A DNA stretch of 64,000 nucleotides from CAZUXE01 sp964624585 (GCA_964624585.1 CAZUXE010000006.1:20454-84453), one strand, 5' to 3'; positions 25,261 to 34,133 are shown, numbered from the stretch's first letter. Numbers and translations: made by a program. Notes: generated from the letters alone by a model not told the origin.

Positions 25261-25480
25261 ATGCGCCACGCAAGACAATTGAGGAGGTAGGAACGCCAAA
25301 GCAACCAATATTGAACAGTGCTTAATTTCAAGCGAAGTATAAGAGGGGGTTGAAACAGCAGCGTTGATATTGAAGGAAAAATCCACTTGCAGGGACATAG
25401 TATGTTGCAAATGCCCTAGCACTACAAGTGATAGAAAGTTTCCACAATACGCCTCGGCTCCTGAATGCTGCATAGTTCTA

Positions 25481-26701
25481 CTAAGAACAGGTTGCGCAAT
25501 GCTCTTTGAGTTTCTTTGCTACCAGCAGACCAAATTCGTGGCTCTGTGCAAGGGTATCTTCGTCAGGTACATAGTTAAAACGCTGTCCCGGGGAAATAAG
25601 TTCAACACCCATATCTTCAAGAATAGCGTTTATCTGCTTTACAGCCTCGCCCGACCAACCGTATGAACCAAAGGCCGCACCAATAAGGTTACGCGGTTTT
25701 AAGCCTTTAAGATAGGTGAGTATATCTCCAAGTGAAGGAAAGATATTGTTGTTTAATGTAGGTGAACCCACTATTAAGGCACCAGCATCAAGCATTTCGG
25801 TAGCCACATTGGAACGGTGAGAGCCGGATAAAGGCATAACCTTTGCACGCGCACCTCCTGCAGCCACGCCGTCGGCTATAGCTGAGGCCATAAATTCGGT
25901 TCCTCTCCACATAGTATCGTAGATGATTATTGCTCTATCGCTAGGCTTCTGTTCGCCCCAACGCAGAAAATCACCAATTATCTTTTGAATTTGATCTGGC
26001 CTACGCCATATTGGCCCGTGGTCAGGACATAGAAAATCTATTGGAATATTAAGTTTCTGCACTTTGGCAACCGCAGCTGAGATTGTGGAGGAGTAAAGTA
26101 ACAGGATATTGGCGTAGTACTTAGAAGCCTCATAGTCAAGAAGCCATTGGGGAAGCTCATCGGCAAAACGCTCTGTGGTGGCAAGGTGCATTCCAAAACC
26201 ATCTTGTGAAAAAAGCACTTTATCAGCATCTAAATACGTCATCATGGAATCAGGCCAATGAACCATACGTGTCTCTACCGCTGTAAGTTTCATGTTCCCA
26301 AGGTCAAGTACTTCGCCATCTGCAACCGCGGTAATTTCTTTATTGTGATGAAAATGCGCGGCAATAGCCTTCACTCCCATTTTAGAAGCGAACACCTTTT
26401 CCGGCTTAACCTCATCCATTACTTCAAGAAGGGTACCTGTGTGATCCATCTCAGCGTGGTTCGATACTATGTACGAAATCTTTGAAGGCTCTATGACCGA
26501 TGCAATCCGCGAAAGCATTTCCCGCTTAAACCCCTTCTTTACAGTATCAATTAAAGTTACCTTATCGGCTAAGATAAGAAAAGCGTTGTAGGTTGAACCC
26601 CGACTAGTGGCATAACCGTGAAAGTCGCGGATACTCCAGTCAATAGCTCCAACCCAATACACATGTTCTGAAACCTTTATAGCTTTGAATGGTTGTGACA
26701 T
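25481..26701 (-). CDS. Flavodiiron protein (oxygen/NO reductase)
   Basis: 406 residues. Residues 1-250 are the metallo-beta-lactamase-like diiron domain with the ligand motif HAEMDHTG near 81-88, further histidines in MVHWPDSM, and the late ligand in CPDHGPIW. Residues 255-400 are the flavodoxin domain with the FMN loop IIYDTMWRGTEFMA. The enzyme reduces O2 to water or NO to N2O using electrons from rubredoxin, protecting an anaerobe. It is third in a run of AhpD-like, GAF and flavodiiron genes. AGGAG precedes ATG 26701. Confidence 0.95.
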   Translation of the reverse strand: MSQPFKAIKVSEHVYWVGAIDWSIRDFHGYATSRGSTYNAFLILADKVTLIDTVKKGFKREMLSRIASVIEPSKISYIVSNHAEMDHTGTLLEVMDEVKPEKVFASKMGVKAIAAHFHHNKEITAVADGEVLDLGNMKLTAVETRMVHWPDSMMTYLDADKVLFSQDGFGMHLATTERFADELPQWLLDYEASKYYANILLLYSSTISAAVAKVQKLNIPIDFLCPDHGPIWRRPDQIQKIIGDFLRWGEQKPSDRAIIIYDTMWRGTEFMASAIADGVAAGGARAKVMPLSGSHRSNVATEMLDAGALIVGSPTLNNNIFPSLGDILTYLKGLKPRNLIGAAFGSYGWSGEAVKQINAILEDMGVELISPGQRFNYVPDEDTLAQSHEFGLLVAKKLKEHCATCS

Positions 26702-26769
26702 ATAATACTCCTATCCGCAATAGCGCGGCTTATCAATATTTAACTTATATCTCTTCGATTCCCAAAACA

Positions 26770-27818
26770 TTAAAAAAGCGCTGACACAATAGAGCAAAGT
26801 TTTGAAAGAAACAACTTGTCCTGCGCTGAAAATGCGTCTACGGTATGGGAATCTATGTCAAGCTCACCTACTAACTTATCTTGTTTAAGTATAGGCAGCA
26901 CAATTTCCGACTTTACCTCTGGACTGCACGAAAGATAATTATTCTCCATGGAAACATTGGGAACAACAAATATCTCCCTGCATTCCGCAGCCTGCCCACA
27001 TATCCCCTGACCAAAACCAATACGAACATGCTCGGTTGCCTGACCAACAAATGGCCCCAACACCAATTCCCTTTCTCTCTCTGTATCGGTAATATAGAAG
27101 CCTACCCAATCGTAATGCGCCACATTGTCAAAAAGAATTCTGCAAACACGCTTCAGTATTTCTTCTGGATTGTTCAACTCAAGTATCACGCGATTTACCT
27201 CATCTAAAAGCAACTCGGCAAGACTAGGGGTTATGGACGTTATAACACTTGTGTGTTCTACAGAAGTTTCAGATTGGGCAAGAGATTTAGGAGTGGTAGA
27301 TTCTGAGGAAAGTGGGAAAGTTTTTAAGCTTGCTGTAATTACTTGTGTTTGTGACTTCAGATGAGAGATAGAAAGAACAGGTTGCGCGATAGGGGGTATA
27401 GAAGAAGGCTGTACAACAGGTACGGAGGAAGGAGAAGTACCTGTAATTTTGCTTTTTGAATTAGCGCTTTGAATATACCCTAAGACTGGTGTTGTGGAGT
27501 ATGTTACAGATTGTGTTAAAGGATTTGTTGCAGGGGAAACTACTGGATGCGGCGCGGATTGCGGCGCAAGATACGTTACGGAAGGTGATGGTGTTACGGA
27601 ATGAGGTACGGATGACGTTACGGATTGTGTTGCGGGCTGTGTTACGGGNNNNNNNNNNNNNNNNNNNNNNNNNNNNNNNNNNNNNNNNNNNNNNNNNNNN
27701 NNNNNNNNNNNNNNNNNNNNNNNNNNNNNNNNNNNNNNNNNNNNNNNNCGGGCTGTGTTACGGGTACGGGGACGGATGTGGGGTGTGGAATGGCTTTTAA
27801 GTCGTTATTGTAAACCAT
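26770..27818 (-). CDS. GAF/free methionine-R-sulfoxide reductase-like protein with repeat-derived N-terminus (spans gap)
   Basis: The C-terminal 147 residues are a GAF domain like free methionine-(R)-sulfoxide reductase: HYDWVGFYI, LGPFVG, GQGICGQAAE, VPNVSMENNYLSC and SEIVLPI...GELDIDSH. Cysteines sit in GICG and LSC. Upstream, the same frame stays open through the repeat region into the N gap. Beyond the gap it continues to ATG 27818 (MVYNNDLKAIPHPT). The extension is Pro/Thr/Val/Gln/Ser-rich (PVTQ, PATQ, SVTS), coded by 12-bp CCCGTAACACAG-type units. Joining the gap over the 16 bases shared by both edges gives 310 residues in frame. The start overlaps the AhpD-like gene. A role in peroxide repair fits the neighbours. 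Confidence 0.75.
27530..27775. repeat. 12-bp CCCGTAAC repeat array coding PVTQ-like residues
   Basis: On the minus strand units such as CCCGTAACACAG, CCCGCAACACAA, TCCGTAACGTCA and TCCGTAACACCA follow each other at 12-base steps, decaying towards the GAF domain. The assembly breaks inside this array. Confidence 0.8.
27649..27748. other. Scaffold gap (100 N)
   Basis: Placeholder of exactly 100 N. Both edges end in CGGGCTGTGTTACGGG, so the two contigs may simply overlap by 16 bases. True length is unknown. Confidence 0.95.
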
Positions 27819-28132
27819 AAATCCACCGCCTTGCGCAAATGAGGTATCACAATTGAACCACCCACCATTAGCGCTACCATCATAGCCTCTTCCAATTCCT
27901 CAGAACTCACTCCCTCTTCAAAGCATCTGCCAAGATGATGGCTTATACAATCATCACAACGCAGAACCATTGAGGCAACCAGCCCCATCATTTCCTTTGT
28001 TTTAGAACCTAACACCCCCGCCTGATAGGTATTCCAATCCAAATGATGAAAGACCTTCATATTCTTTGACGCAAACTCCATTACCCGCCGGTGCATGGCT
28101 TCGCGTTTTTCCTTAAATTCCTTAATGTTCAT
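27797..28132 (-). CDS. AhpD-like carboxymuconolactone decarboxylase family protein
   Basis: 111 residues, all-helical. The motif RCDDCISHH (about 58-66) is the CxxC-x3-H redox site of AhpD/CMD-family disulfide reductases, which support peroxiredoxin or act on peroxides. MGLVASMVLRC and GVSSEELEEAMMVALMVGG are the surrounding conserved helices. It is the first gene of the oxidative-stress cluster. A promoter (28170-28197) gives a leader of about 35 bases without an obvious Shine-Dalgarno. The GAF gene start overlaps its last codons. Confidence 0.93.
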   Translation of the reverse strand: MNIKEFKEKREAMHRRVMEFASKNMKVFHHLDWNTYQAGVLGSKTKEMMGLVASMVLRCDDCISHHLGRCFEEGVSSEELEEAMMVALMVGGSIVIPHLRKAVDLWFTITT

Positions 28133-28169
28133 TTACATTTAATCCCGACTTATTTAATAGACTTGAATT

Positions 28170-28197
28170 AGTATAGTTGAACCTGTAGCTATGTCAA
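28170..28197 (-). promoter_or_regulatory. Promoter of AhpD-like/GAF/flavodiiron cluster
   Basis: Minus strand TTGACA (28197-28192), 16 bp, TATACT (28175-28170). Confidence 0.75.
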
Positions 28198-28243
28198 GAC
28201 CATTTGTATAAACTTATGGTAATCGGGTAGGAATTTGATACCG

Positions 28244-28279
28244 CCCATAACATATCCCGTAACACCCCCCGTAACCATA
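28244..28279. repeat. Three 12-bp CCCGTAAC units (intergenic)
   Basis: CCCATAACATAT, CCCGTAACACCC and CCCGTAACCATA in tandem, in the divergent region between the AhpD-like gene and the barrel gene at 28422. Same family as the arrays at 27.6, 30.6 and 37.1 kb. Confidence 0.8.
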
Positions 28280-28387
28280 ACTCAAACCTGGGGCAAATAA
28301 CGCAACAGGACATGCAAAACGGCAAAGTCTATTTGTTATTTTGAAATAATCTAAGCGAAGGAAAGCATTCACAATCAGCTTGCTGCC

Positions 28388-28415
28388 TTGACACTGCCGT
28401 TCGATTAGGTAAACT
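28388..28415 (+). promoter_or_regulatory. Promoter, predicted leaderless
   Basis: TTGACA (28388-28393), 16 bp, TAAACT (28410-28415). ATG 28422 is seven bases after the -10. Confidence 0.75.
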
Positions 28416-28421
28416 TGGCCT

Positions 28422-29180
28422 ATGAGTTTTATTTTTGCTCTCGTTTTCTTGTCTCAATATACGGACGTTTATGTTCCGCAAAAACCATTCTACGTTGAAT
28501 CGGGGTGTTTAGGGACTGTTGGAATTATTGAAACAGGAATTACCGCCCGTTTTAACCAGGGAAACGATAAATTTTCCGTACCGGTTTTAAGTTCAATTTG
28601 CTCATCATTCGACGGGTTTAATGAGTTTGGTCTGGAACTACCCTGGGTTAAAGCAGCGAAAACAGATACCTCTAATCGTATTGCAATAGGCAATCTTGGT
28701 ATTACGTATAAAAGAAGAATTATCGCTTCTCAAAAATATGGTTATCTGGCTGCGGGCGCCAAGATTGAACTGGCTACATCACCCGATACCTTTGGAATCA
28801 GGGACAGCCTGGGAGGCAATAAATCAAGACTGGGAATAGGTTTATCTTATACCTATGAATATCCACTTATTGCAGATTATCACACCTTGTTTGGCCGTTT
28901 GCCTATCCAGGCGACTATTACTATAAATAACAATTTTCTTTCTCTTGATAATGACAGTAAGGAATTGGAGTTCAACGCAGCCGGTAATTTCGCTTGGGGA
29001 GCCTCCGCCCAGATTATTCCTTTTGATTTTGCCTTCGCCGGCGCCAGTGTTATCGGAAACAGTCGCGGCATTGATTTTATACCATACGCAGGGATAAGTT
29101 GGTTTTGGTTTGAAGCTGGAGTAGCCTACCATACTCTAGGGGAAAATCGCATTGACGCTTTTCTTCGATTCTATATGTAG
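28422..29180 (+). CDS. Outer-membrane beta-barrel-like protein (252 aa)
   Basis: A short hydrophobic start (MSFIFALVFLS) acts as signal peptide. The rest alternates hydrophobic and polar residues in strands of 8-10 (GYLAAGAKIELATS, SRLGIGLSYTYEYPL, AWGASAQIIPFDFAFAGAS), with frequent aromatic residues and a terminal FLRFYM, as in outer-membrane barrels. No specific family is recognised. It is a single gene with a leaderless-type promoter and no ribosome site; nothing suggests partners. Confidence 0.65.
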   Translation: MSFIFALVFLSQYTDVYVPQKPFYVESGCLGTVGIIETGITARFNQGNDKFSVPVLSSICSSFDGFNEFGLELPWVKAAKTDTSNRIAIGNLGITYKRRIIASQKYGYLAAGAKIELATSPDTFGIRDSLGGNKSRLGIGLSYTYEYPLIADYHTLFGRLPIQATITINNNFLSLDNDSKELEFNAAGNFAWGASAQIIPFDFAFAGASVIGNSRGIDFIPYAGISWFWFEAGVAYHTLGENRIDAFLRFYM

Positions 29181-29551
29181 TAACAAATTCTGTCTTTCAA
29201 AACAATATAACGTAAATAAATCTACCCGAGGGGAATCAAGGGGTGTTATGTTCAAAATTCATATGAATTTTATCGCTTATCTCCATAAATAAAACTTGTT
29301 CTCTTGACGTATATCTACCACATACCAGAGCTTTAATTACAGAATTGCAGATACGCCAAGAAATGTGTTCTAATTGTATTTGGGATATAGGCTACAGAGA
29401 TTACGACCAGAGGCACTGGTGTGTTGCGAGCGTGTTTCGGGGTAGTTACAAATCTTGCCAGATGTTACGGGGAGGGAGGGTAGAATTAATCGCGACTAAA
29501 TTACTTCAACAAATAATCTCTTTTAGGAATTACAGTGCAAAAAAACACTTT
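29181..29551. other. Intergenic region between convergent genes
   Basis: No gene supported. The open frame at 29345-29629 runs into lepB on the opposite strand and lacks a ribosome site. Scattered GTGTTGCGAG and GATGTTACGGGG motifs near 29421 and 29461 look like isolated, decayed copies of the GTTACGGG family. Confidence 0.4.
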
Positions 29552-30409
29552 CTAACGGATTACTTTACCAATTCGGTTCCACTTTGTGCGAATAATTCGT
29601 CCCAACAAACTGCTTCCATCACCCAATGAATAATATATAAGCACAGGTGAACCTTTCAAATTCTTGATAGGTATAGGACCCCAATAGCGGCAGTCATCCG
29701 ACATATCACGGTTATCGCCCATACCGAATACATAACCTTTAGGAACAATAATGGGACCAAAGTTGTCACGAATGTGATATTGTCTTTCGAACTCAATACT
29801 TCGCCAACGTTTGTTGAACTCATCCCTATTTACCGAACGCGGGAAGATATTCCTATCTTTGTGCGTGGCGTAAGTCGCGTCATCAAGTAACTTACCGTTT
29901 ACAAAAACCTGTTTGTTGATAATTTCGATTGTATCTCCGGGTAAACCTATGCAACGTTTAACATAGTTGCGAGGCGAATAGAAATGAAAATGTTTCAATT
30001 CTTTATCCCAAAAAATTGGAAGAAGCGGGAACCATTTAGGAAAAAAACGTCCGTAGCGCTCTTCGGGTTCAGGCCAACGAGTATCACGAGGATATCTGAA
30101 AACAATAACTTCACCGCGTTTGGGAATTCTTCCCTTGATTATATCATTATTAGTAAAGGGTGCCTTGAAACCGTATACAAACTTGTTGACCAGCAGAAAG
30201 TCGCCAGGCAGAATTGTATCTTCCATAGAACCTGTAGGTACGGTAAATGCCTCTATTACAAAGGCGCGGATGGCAAGAACTATAATTATTACCATTCCCC
30301 ACGACTTGGCAAAATCCCATAACCCTTTGGCAAAAGACTTCTTAGGCTTCCGAACAGCTTGCTTTGGTTTCGCCTGAGGCGAATTGGATTTTTTCTTTTT
30401 TGCTACCAT
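29552..30409 (-). CDS. lepB: Signal peptidase I
   Basis: 285 residues. A lysine-rich cytosolic start and one helix (about 38-55) precede the periplasmic catalytic domain. The nucleophile is Ser61 in TGSMEDTILPGD; the general-base Lys lies in KRCIGLPGDTIEI near 151; boxes D and E appear as GDTIEI...NG and GDNRDMSDDCRYWG. It cleaves signal peptides from the exported proteins abundant in this window. The -10 TATAAT ends eight bases before ATG, so the leader would be at most a few bases. Confidence 0.96.
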   Translation of the reverse strand: MVAKKKKSNSPQAKPKQAVRKPKKSFAKGLWDFAKSWGMVIIIVLAIRAFVIEAFTVPTGSMEDTILPGDFLLVNKFVYGFKAPFTNNDIIKGRIPKRGEVIVFRYPRDTRWPEPEERYGRFFPKWFPLLPIFWDKELKHFHFYSPRNYVKRCIGLPGDTIEIINKQVFVNGKLLDDATYATHKDRNIFPRSVNRDEFNKRWRSIEFERQYHIRDNFGPIIVPKGYVFGMGDNRDMSDDCRYWGPIPIKNLKGSPVLIYYSLGDGSSLLGRIIRTKWNRIGKVIR

Positions 30410-30417
30410 GAAGTGGC

Positions 30418-30446
30418 ATTATAAGTGTAGGAATAGTCTAAGTCAA
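30418..30446 (-). promoter_or_regulatory. Promoter of lepB, near-leaderless
   Basis: Minus strand TTGACT (30446-30441), 17 bp, TATAAT (30423-30418). Only eight bases separate -10 and ATG. Confidence 0.75.
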
Positions 30447-30494
30447 GCAATATTGGTCATTACTGACACTTATCCAATCCAATTGTGTATCTCT

Positions 30495-30542
30495 AAAAGC
30501 TATCCAAAAGCTAGTCAAAAGGTGATCAAAAGTTAGTCAAAT
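30495..30542. repeat. Five A-tracts at exact 11-bp spacing (curved DNA)
   Basis: A runs begin at 30495, 30506, 30517, 30528 and 30539 within units such as AAAAGCTAGTC. Helically phased A-tracts bend DNA. It lies between lepB and the GTTACGGG array. Confidence 0.8.
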
Positions 30543-30613
30543 TTGCCTATGATGAATAGGTCATGAAGCTGAAGGAAAGGTTACTGGTATTACGGTATTA
30601 TAAAGGTTACAGT

Positions 30614-30702
30614 GTTACGGGTGTTACGGGTGTTGCGGGTGTTATGGGCGTTACGGGTGTTACGGGGTGTTACGGGGTGTTGCGGGGTGTTGCGGGTTAC
30701 GC
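30614..30702. repeat. GTTACGGG tandem array, 9- and 10-bp units
   Basis: Nine units: GTTACGGGT twice, GTTGCGGGT, GTTATGGGC, GTTACGGGT, then three 10-bp units GTTACGGGGT/GTTGCGGGGT and a final GTTGCGGGTTAC. Intergenic between nlpC-type gene end and lepB start. A short + frame through it (ATG 30563) would read VTGVTG repeats but is not otherwise supported. Confidence 0.9.
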
Positions 30703-30834
30703 AGAGGGAAAACGCCACTCGGATTGCTCTCATAACTCAAATATGGCTAAGTATTCAGTAATTTAGAGAATACGTTACCTGTTTTTGTAAGAAAAGATCT
30801 GGAAAACGATAAAGTAACTATGGCGCAGCGCTGA

Positions 30835-31314
30835 CTAAAAATCTACTATTCTTCTTGCTCCGGCGTATCGCTTTTCCCAGTAGGAATGACCCATCCATTT
30901 AATTACAATTATGCCCTTGCCTGATGAGGCATGAACCATTTTACCCGACCACAAATAAATACCTACGTGCGTTATTGCCCGCGATTTCGAGGTACGAAAG
31001 AAGACCAAATCGCCCATTTTTAAGTTAGCCCGAGACACAGGCCGACCCATTTTAGCCTGTTTTGAAGCGGAATGCGGCAGATTATACCCAAAACGTTTGA
31101 ACACCCGCATGGTGAAACCCGAACAGTCGGTTCCGCTAGGGGTAGAGCCACCATAAACATATGGCGTGTTCTTAAAGCTACGGATTTCTGTAATTAAAGC
31201 GTCGCGACTTTTATTATGTCTAAGCTCACCGCGTGAAGTGCATCCTGAAAAACACACAAGGATTGCCGCAAAAACGACAATCCTTGCAATTATTTTTTTG
31301 GATTCAATCTGCAT
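30835..31314 (-). CDS. NlpC/P60 lipoprotein peptidoglycan endopeptidase
   Basis: 159 residues. The signal peptide ends in a lipobox (VCFSGC), so the mature protein is lipid-anchored. The NlpC/P60 domain has catalytic Cys in GTDCSGFTMRVF, His in AITHVGIYL and the third polar residue in VHASS. It cleaves D-Glu-diaminopimelate bonds in peptidoglycan. The start is ATG 31314, with GAAGGT seven bases upstream, rather than TTG 31332 touching the previous stop. It follows the TPR-thioredoxin gene directly. Confidence 0.93.
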   Translation of the reverse strand: MQIESKKIIARIVVFAAILVCFSGCTSRGELRHNKSRDALITEIRSFKNTPYVYGGSTPSGTDCSGFTMRVFKRFGYNLPHSASKQAKMGRPVSRANLKMGDLVFFRTSKSRAITHVGIYLWSGKMVHASSGKGIIVIKWMGHSYWEKRYAGARRIVDF

Positions 31315-31332
31315 TAAGAGACCTTCAGACAA

Positions 31333-33357
31333 TTATTCTTGAAGCATAGCATCTATTTCTGAAGAAAGTATATTCTTAATATTGGGCAAATTACCAATGT
31401 GCATATATTGAAGATAACCGTTTTTGTCAATAACCAGATGGGTAGGAATACTCTCAATACCAAACAATTTTGATACAGAGCCATCTTCGAACGATATTCT
31501 GTAGCGGAAAAGATTCTCACTTGTAAAATCGCTTACCGTTTGCGGAGGATCTTTAGTCAGACCAATAAATACAACATTGGAATTGTCTTTATACTCCGTC
31601 ACAAGGGCATTAAGCTCGGGTATTTCATCCTTACAGGGCGAACACCATGTAGCCCAGAAATTTATAACCACGACCTTACCTTTATACGAACTCAAAGGAG
31701 TCATATTTCCCTTAATGTCGTATATTGGAAAATCGGGAACTGGAGCTTCCATACGTGTTCTTAAGGCTACCTTCATGCGTTCTTTGTTAAACCAATCCGC
31801 AAAACCCTTGGCCGAACCATTTTCAAGCGTGTATATATCTCTAAGTTTATTCTGGGTTTCGGTGGGATCATCTTCAAGGATAATTAAATTCAATAGCGCT
31901 GTTTTCCGCGCGGACAAATTACCTGCCTTTTCGCTTACGGTAAGCAGGCGCTTGTAAAGTTCCTGATTGTATCCGGGAAGTTTAACCAAGAGCGAATCGG
32001 CCTTAAGCAAGGTTTTAAGCGACTTATCAAAAGCGCCATCTTTATAGTAGAGCCATCCAAAACTCATATAAAGTTCAATAAGCGATTCAGTATAGCTGCG
32101 TCTTCTTTGCCTATGGTCTTCCCACCAAAATTTAGCCCTATAGTCATCAAAATTGGCTTTTTCAATCTCCGCTTTGATGTATTTTTTTGCTTCAGCAAAA
32201 TTCTTACCCTTTTTAGAAGCGGCTTCTGAAAACAATATGGCCGCGTTCGGGGTTTGGGAATTCTTGGCCGCCACACGATAATACTCAAGCGCCTGCGGCC
32301 AGTTTCTGTCTAGGAAATATTCTGCAAGCTGAAGATTTATTTCGGCATCCTCGGGATACTTCTTAAGAAACCCTTGCATTTCCTTTGCCCACATTGAATT
32401 AGGAACAGGATATTTAACAAGAGCCATATTAGTTATAAATGCTGGAGCTAGGGGCGATTCTGGAAATTCTTTAAGAAAATCCAGAGTGAGTTCTTCAACC
32501 CTTTTTGACGGACGCCCCTGCTCAAGAGCGTAGTTCATTAAAATAAAATAACCGCTCTCCTTTGCCTGAGCCTTGAGTAGAGGAAAAACATTAAGTTCAT
32601 AATTGCCCATTATAACGGGGCTTCGGGAAATAAAGTTGTAGATATCAAACTGGTAGTCAAGCCAATGTTTACTTGCCGGATACTTTTCTGCGCAAACTTG
32701 CATAAGCTGCTGGGCCTTTTTCTGTATCTTTAGGGTATCTGGAAATCCCATCATGAAATTCATTGCGGCAAAATACAAAAGCTCTGTGGAATCTGCTTTT
32801 GCGGCAAGTAGCGAATCAAACTCTTCAATTATTTGTGTATCGGAGGCTTCTTGTTTCCTGAGTCGCACAAGGCTCAAAACAGAATAGGCCCGCCAGTTTG
32901 AAGGGTAAAGTGCAAGTTCTTCTGTAAGTAACGCTTCAATTTTGTCGCTGCGTTCCCAACCGTTTTCAAGAAACATATAGGCGTAAAGTCTGTTTGCATC
33001 AAAAACTGGTTTCCCTGAAGTGTCATATATGGGGGATGCGAAAAAATATCCGTCATCATCTAATAAAACCGATTTGTCATCTTCAACAACATAGCGGAGA
33101 AAGGAAGCCTGCTCAGGTATTTGACTCTTAAACTCCCATGCCTCGCCAGCCTTAAGGCCTTTGATAACCCTTGCAAAAACAGTATCGGGTTCATGAATTA
33201 CCAGCAAGAGGACTGGGTTCAACACTTCTTTTTTAAGGCCTGAAACCTTCCATGTAACTTCATCGCCGCCCTTTGGGCTATCGGGCTGAATTGAAATTTT
33301 TTGGGCCGATAGTAATATGGCTGTTAAAAGAACAGCTAATGTGGTTTTTCGAATCAC
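31333..33357 (-). CDS. Exported TPR protein with C-terminal TlpA-like thioredoxin
   Basis: 674 residues. A signal peptide (about 1-18) is followed by a beta domain (to about 130), then helical TPR-like repeats from about 130 to 520. The thioredoxin domain of the TlpA/ResA type occupies the last 140 residues: VPDFPIYDIKGN, VVVINFWATWCSPCKDEIPE with the CSPC redox pair near 567-570, and IPTHLVIDKNGY carrying the cis-proline. It probably reduces disulfides or acts in cytochrome maturation in the periplasm. GTG start at 33357 with GGAGGT. Its promoter is perfect consensus. Confidence 0.9.
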   Translation of the reverse strand: MIRKTTLAVLLTAILLSAQKISIQPDSPKGGDEVTWKVSGLKKEVLNPVLLLVIHEPDTVFARVIKGLKAGEAWEFKSQIPEQASFLRYVVEDDKSVLLDDDGYFFASPIYDTSGKPVFDANRLYAYMFLENGWERSDKIEALLTEELALYPSNWRAYSVLSLVRLRKQEASDTQIIEEFDSLLAAKADSTELLYFAAMNFMMGFPDTLKIQKKAQQLMQVCAEKYPASKHWLDYQFDIYNFISRSPVIMGNYELNVFPLLKAQAKESGYFILMNYALEQGRPSKRVEELTLDFLKEFPESPLAPAFITNMALVKYPVPNSMWAKEMQGFLKKYPEDAEINLQLAEYFLDRNWPQALEYYRVAAKNSQTPNAAILFSEAASKKGKNFAEAKKYIKAEIEKANFDDYRAKFWWEDHRQRRRSYTESLIELYMSFGWLYYKDGAFDKSLKTLLKADSLLVKLPGYNQELYKRLLTVSEKAGNLSARKTALLNLIILEDDPTETQNKLRDIYTLENGSAKGFADWFNKERMKVALRTRMEAPVPDFPIYDIKGNMTPLSSYKGKVVVINFWATWCSPCKDEIPELNALVTEYKDNSNVVFIGLTKDPPQTVSDFTSENLFRYRISFEDGSVSKLFGIESIPTHLVIDKNGYLQYMHIGNLPNIKNILSSEIDAMLQE

Positions 33358-33391
33358 GAAACCTCCGTCTGTACTTAAAAATTATAGAGAG

Positions 33392-33419
33392 ATTATAGGA
33401 AATAGGCCGTATCTGTCAA
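33392..33419 (-). promoter_or_regulatory. Consensus promoter of TPR-thioredoxin gene
   Basis: Minus strand TTGACA (33419-33414), 16 bp, TATAAT (33397-33392). Confidence 0.9.
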
Positions 33420-33458
33420 GCGCCGCTTGCCAAGCTTATTCACCCAAAAATCTCTTTT

Positions 33459-34133
33459 TCAATTACTTGCCATCAAAGGCACTGAAAATCTACTTACCTC
33501 TGTTGAGGTATAGGCTTCAAAGGTTATAGAACGTTTAAGCAGCTCAGGGTCGTGGATACCTTTTTTTACAAAGAATTTTAACTCAAGCTCCTCACCTGGC
33601 TCAAGCACAGTTGATGTAAAGTTAGGTTGCTGCAGAGCTTTTGGAAATTCAATTAACCTTAAATTATAACTCTGATTAGCCCTGTTCTTCAAACTAAGGG
33701 TAACCGATGGGTTTGTGGCCGAAAGACTGCCAAAATTCAACCTCTTAGGCTCAACCTTAAAGGGAATTTGACTGTAGTCGCCGTAAAGTCTAATGGTTAT
33801 ATTCAGTTTTATGAGAGAATCCTGCGGGTCATTGGAATAAATATATCCCCATTTTACTCTTTCATCCTGAAACCCAAGGGAGCTAAAGATAAATTCAAAC
33901 CTGCTGGAATCACCTGGAGCAATTTGTCTTTTAGCTATACTTCCCACAGAACAGTTGCAAAAAACCCTGAGTTTTTTAATGTTCAGGACTTCATCACCCC
34001 TATTGTAAATCCAAAAATTATGCGCATATTCCATACCTATAATGCTGTAACCGAAATCAAAACTACGCTCTGAGACTTCAATTTTCGGAACGCTTGTAAG
34101 CATAAGCGCATAAAAAAATATTTGTATACTCAC
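33459..34133 (-). CDS. DUF1573-like exported protein
   Basis: 224 residues. A short signal peptide is followed by two beta-sandwich domains. The first has VSERSFDFGYSIIGMEYAHNFWIYNRGDEVLNI-type residues and a cysteine pair CNCS typical of DUF1573 (VxPGxSxxI later as IAPGDSSRFEF). The second repeats the pattern (PKRLNFGSLSATNPSVTLSLKNRA). DUF1573 proteins are periplasmic, function unclear. GTG 34133 overlaps the MFS stop (GCGTGAG), with GGAGGT upstream, so it is translationally coupled at the end of the long operon. Confidence 0.85.
   Translation of the reverse strand: MSIQIFFYALMLTSVPKIEVSERSFDFGYSIIGMEYAHNFWIYNRGDEVLNIKKLRVFCNCSVGSIAKRQIAPGDSSRFEFIFSSLGFQDERVKWGYIYSNDPQDSLIKLNITIRLYGDYSQIPFKVEPKRLNFGSLSATNPSVTLSLKNRANQSYNLRLIEFPKALQQPNFTSTVLEPGEELELKFFVKKGIHDPELLKRSITFEAYTSTEVSRFSVPLMASN

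Noticed and set aside
25234..25473. 79-codon minus frame between flavodiiron and nqrB genes, considered as a short gene or nqrA remnant
   Set aside because: No NqrA motif, no ribosome site, and it overlaps the nqrB promoter.
29345..29629. 94-codon + frame
   Set aside because: No ribosome site or promoter at usable distance, and it runs into lepB on the other strand.
27530..30702. CRISPR arrays at the GTTACGGG repeats and at 8621-8830
   Set aside because: Units are directly adjacent with no unique spacers and no cas genes are present, so these are tandem repeats.
30563..30766. 67-codon + frame encoding VTG repeats (collagen-like)
   Set aside because: Its repeats are simply the DNA array read in one frame; the 10-bp units shift frame within it, and no ribosome site is present.
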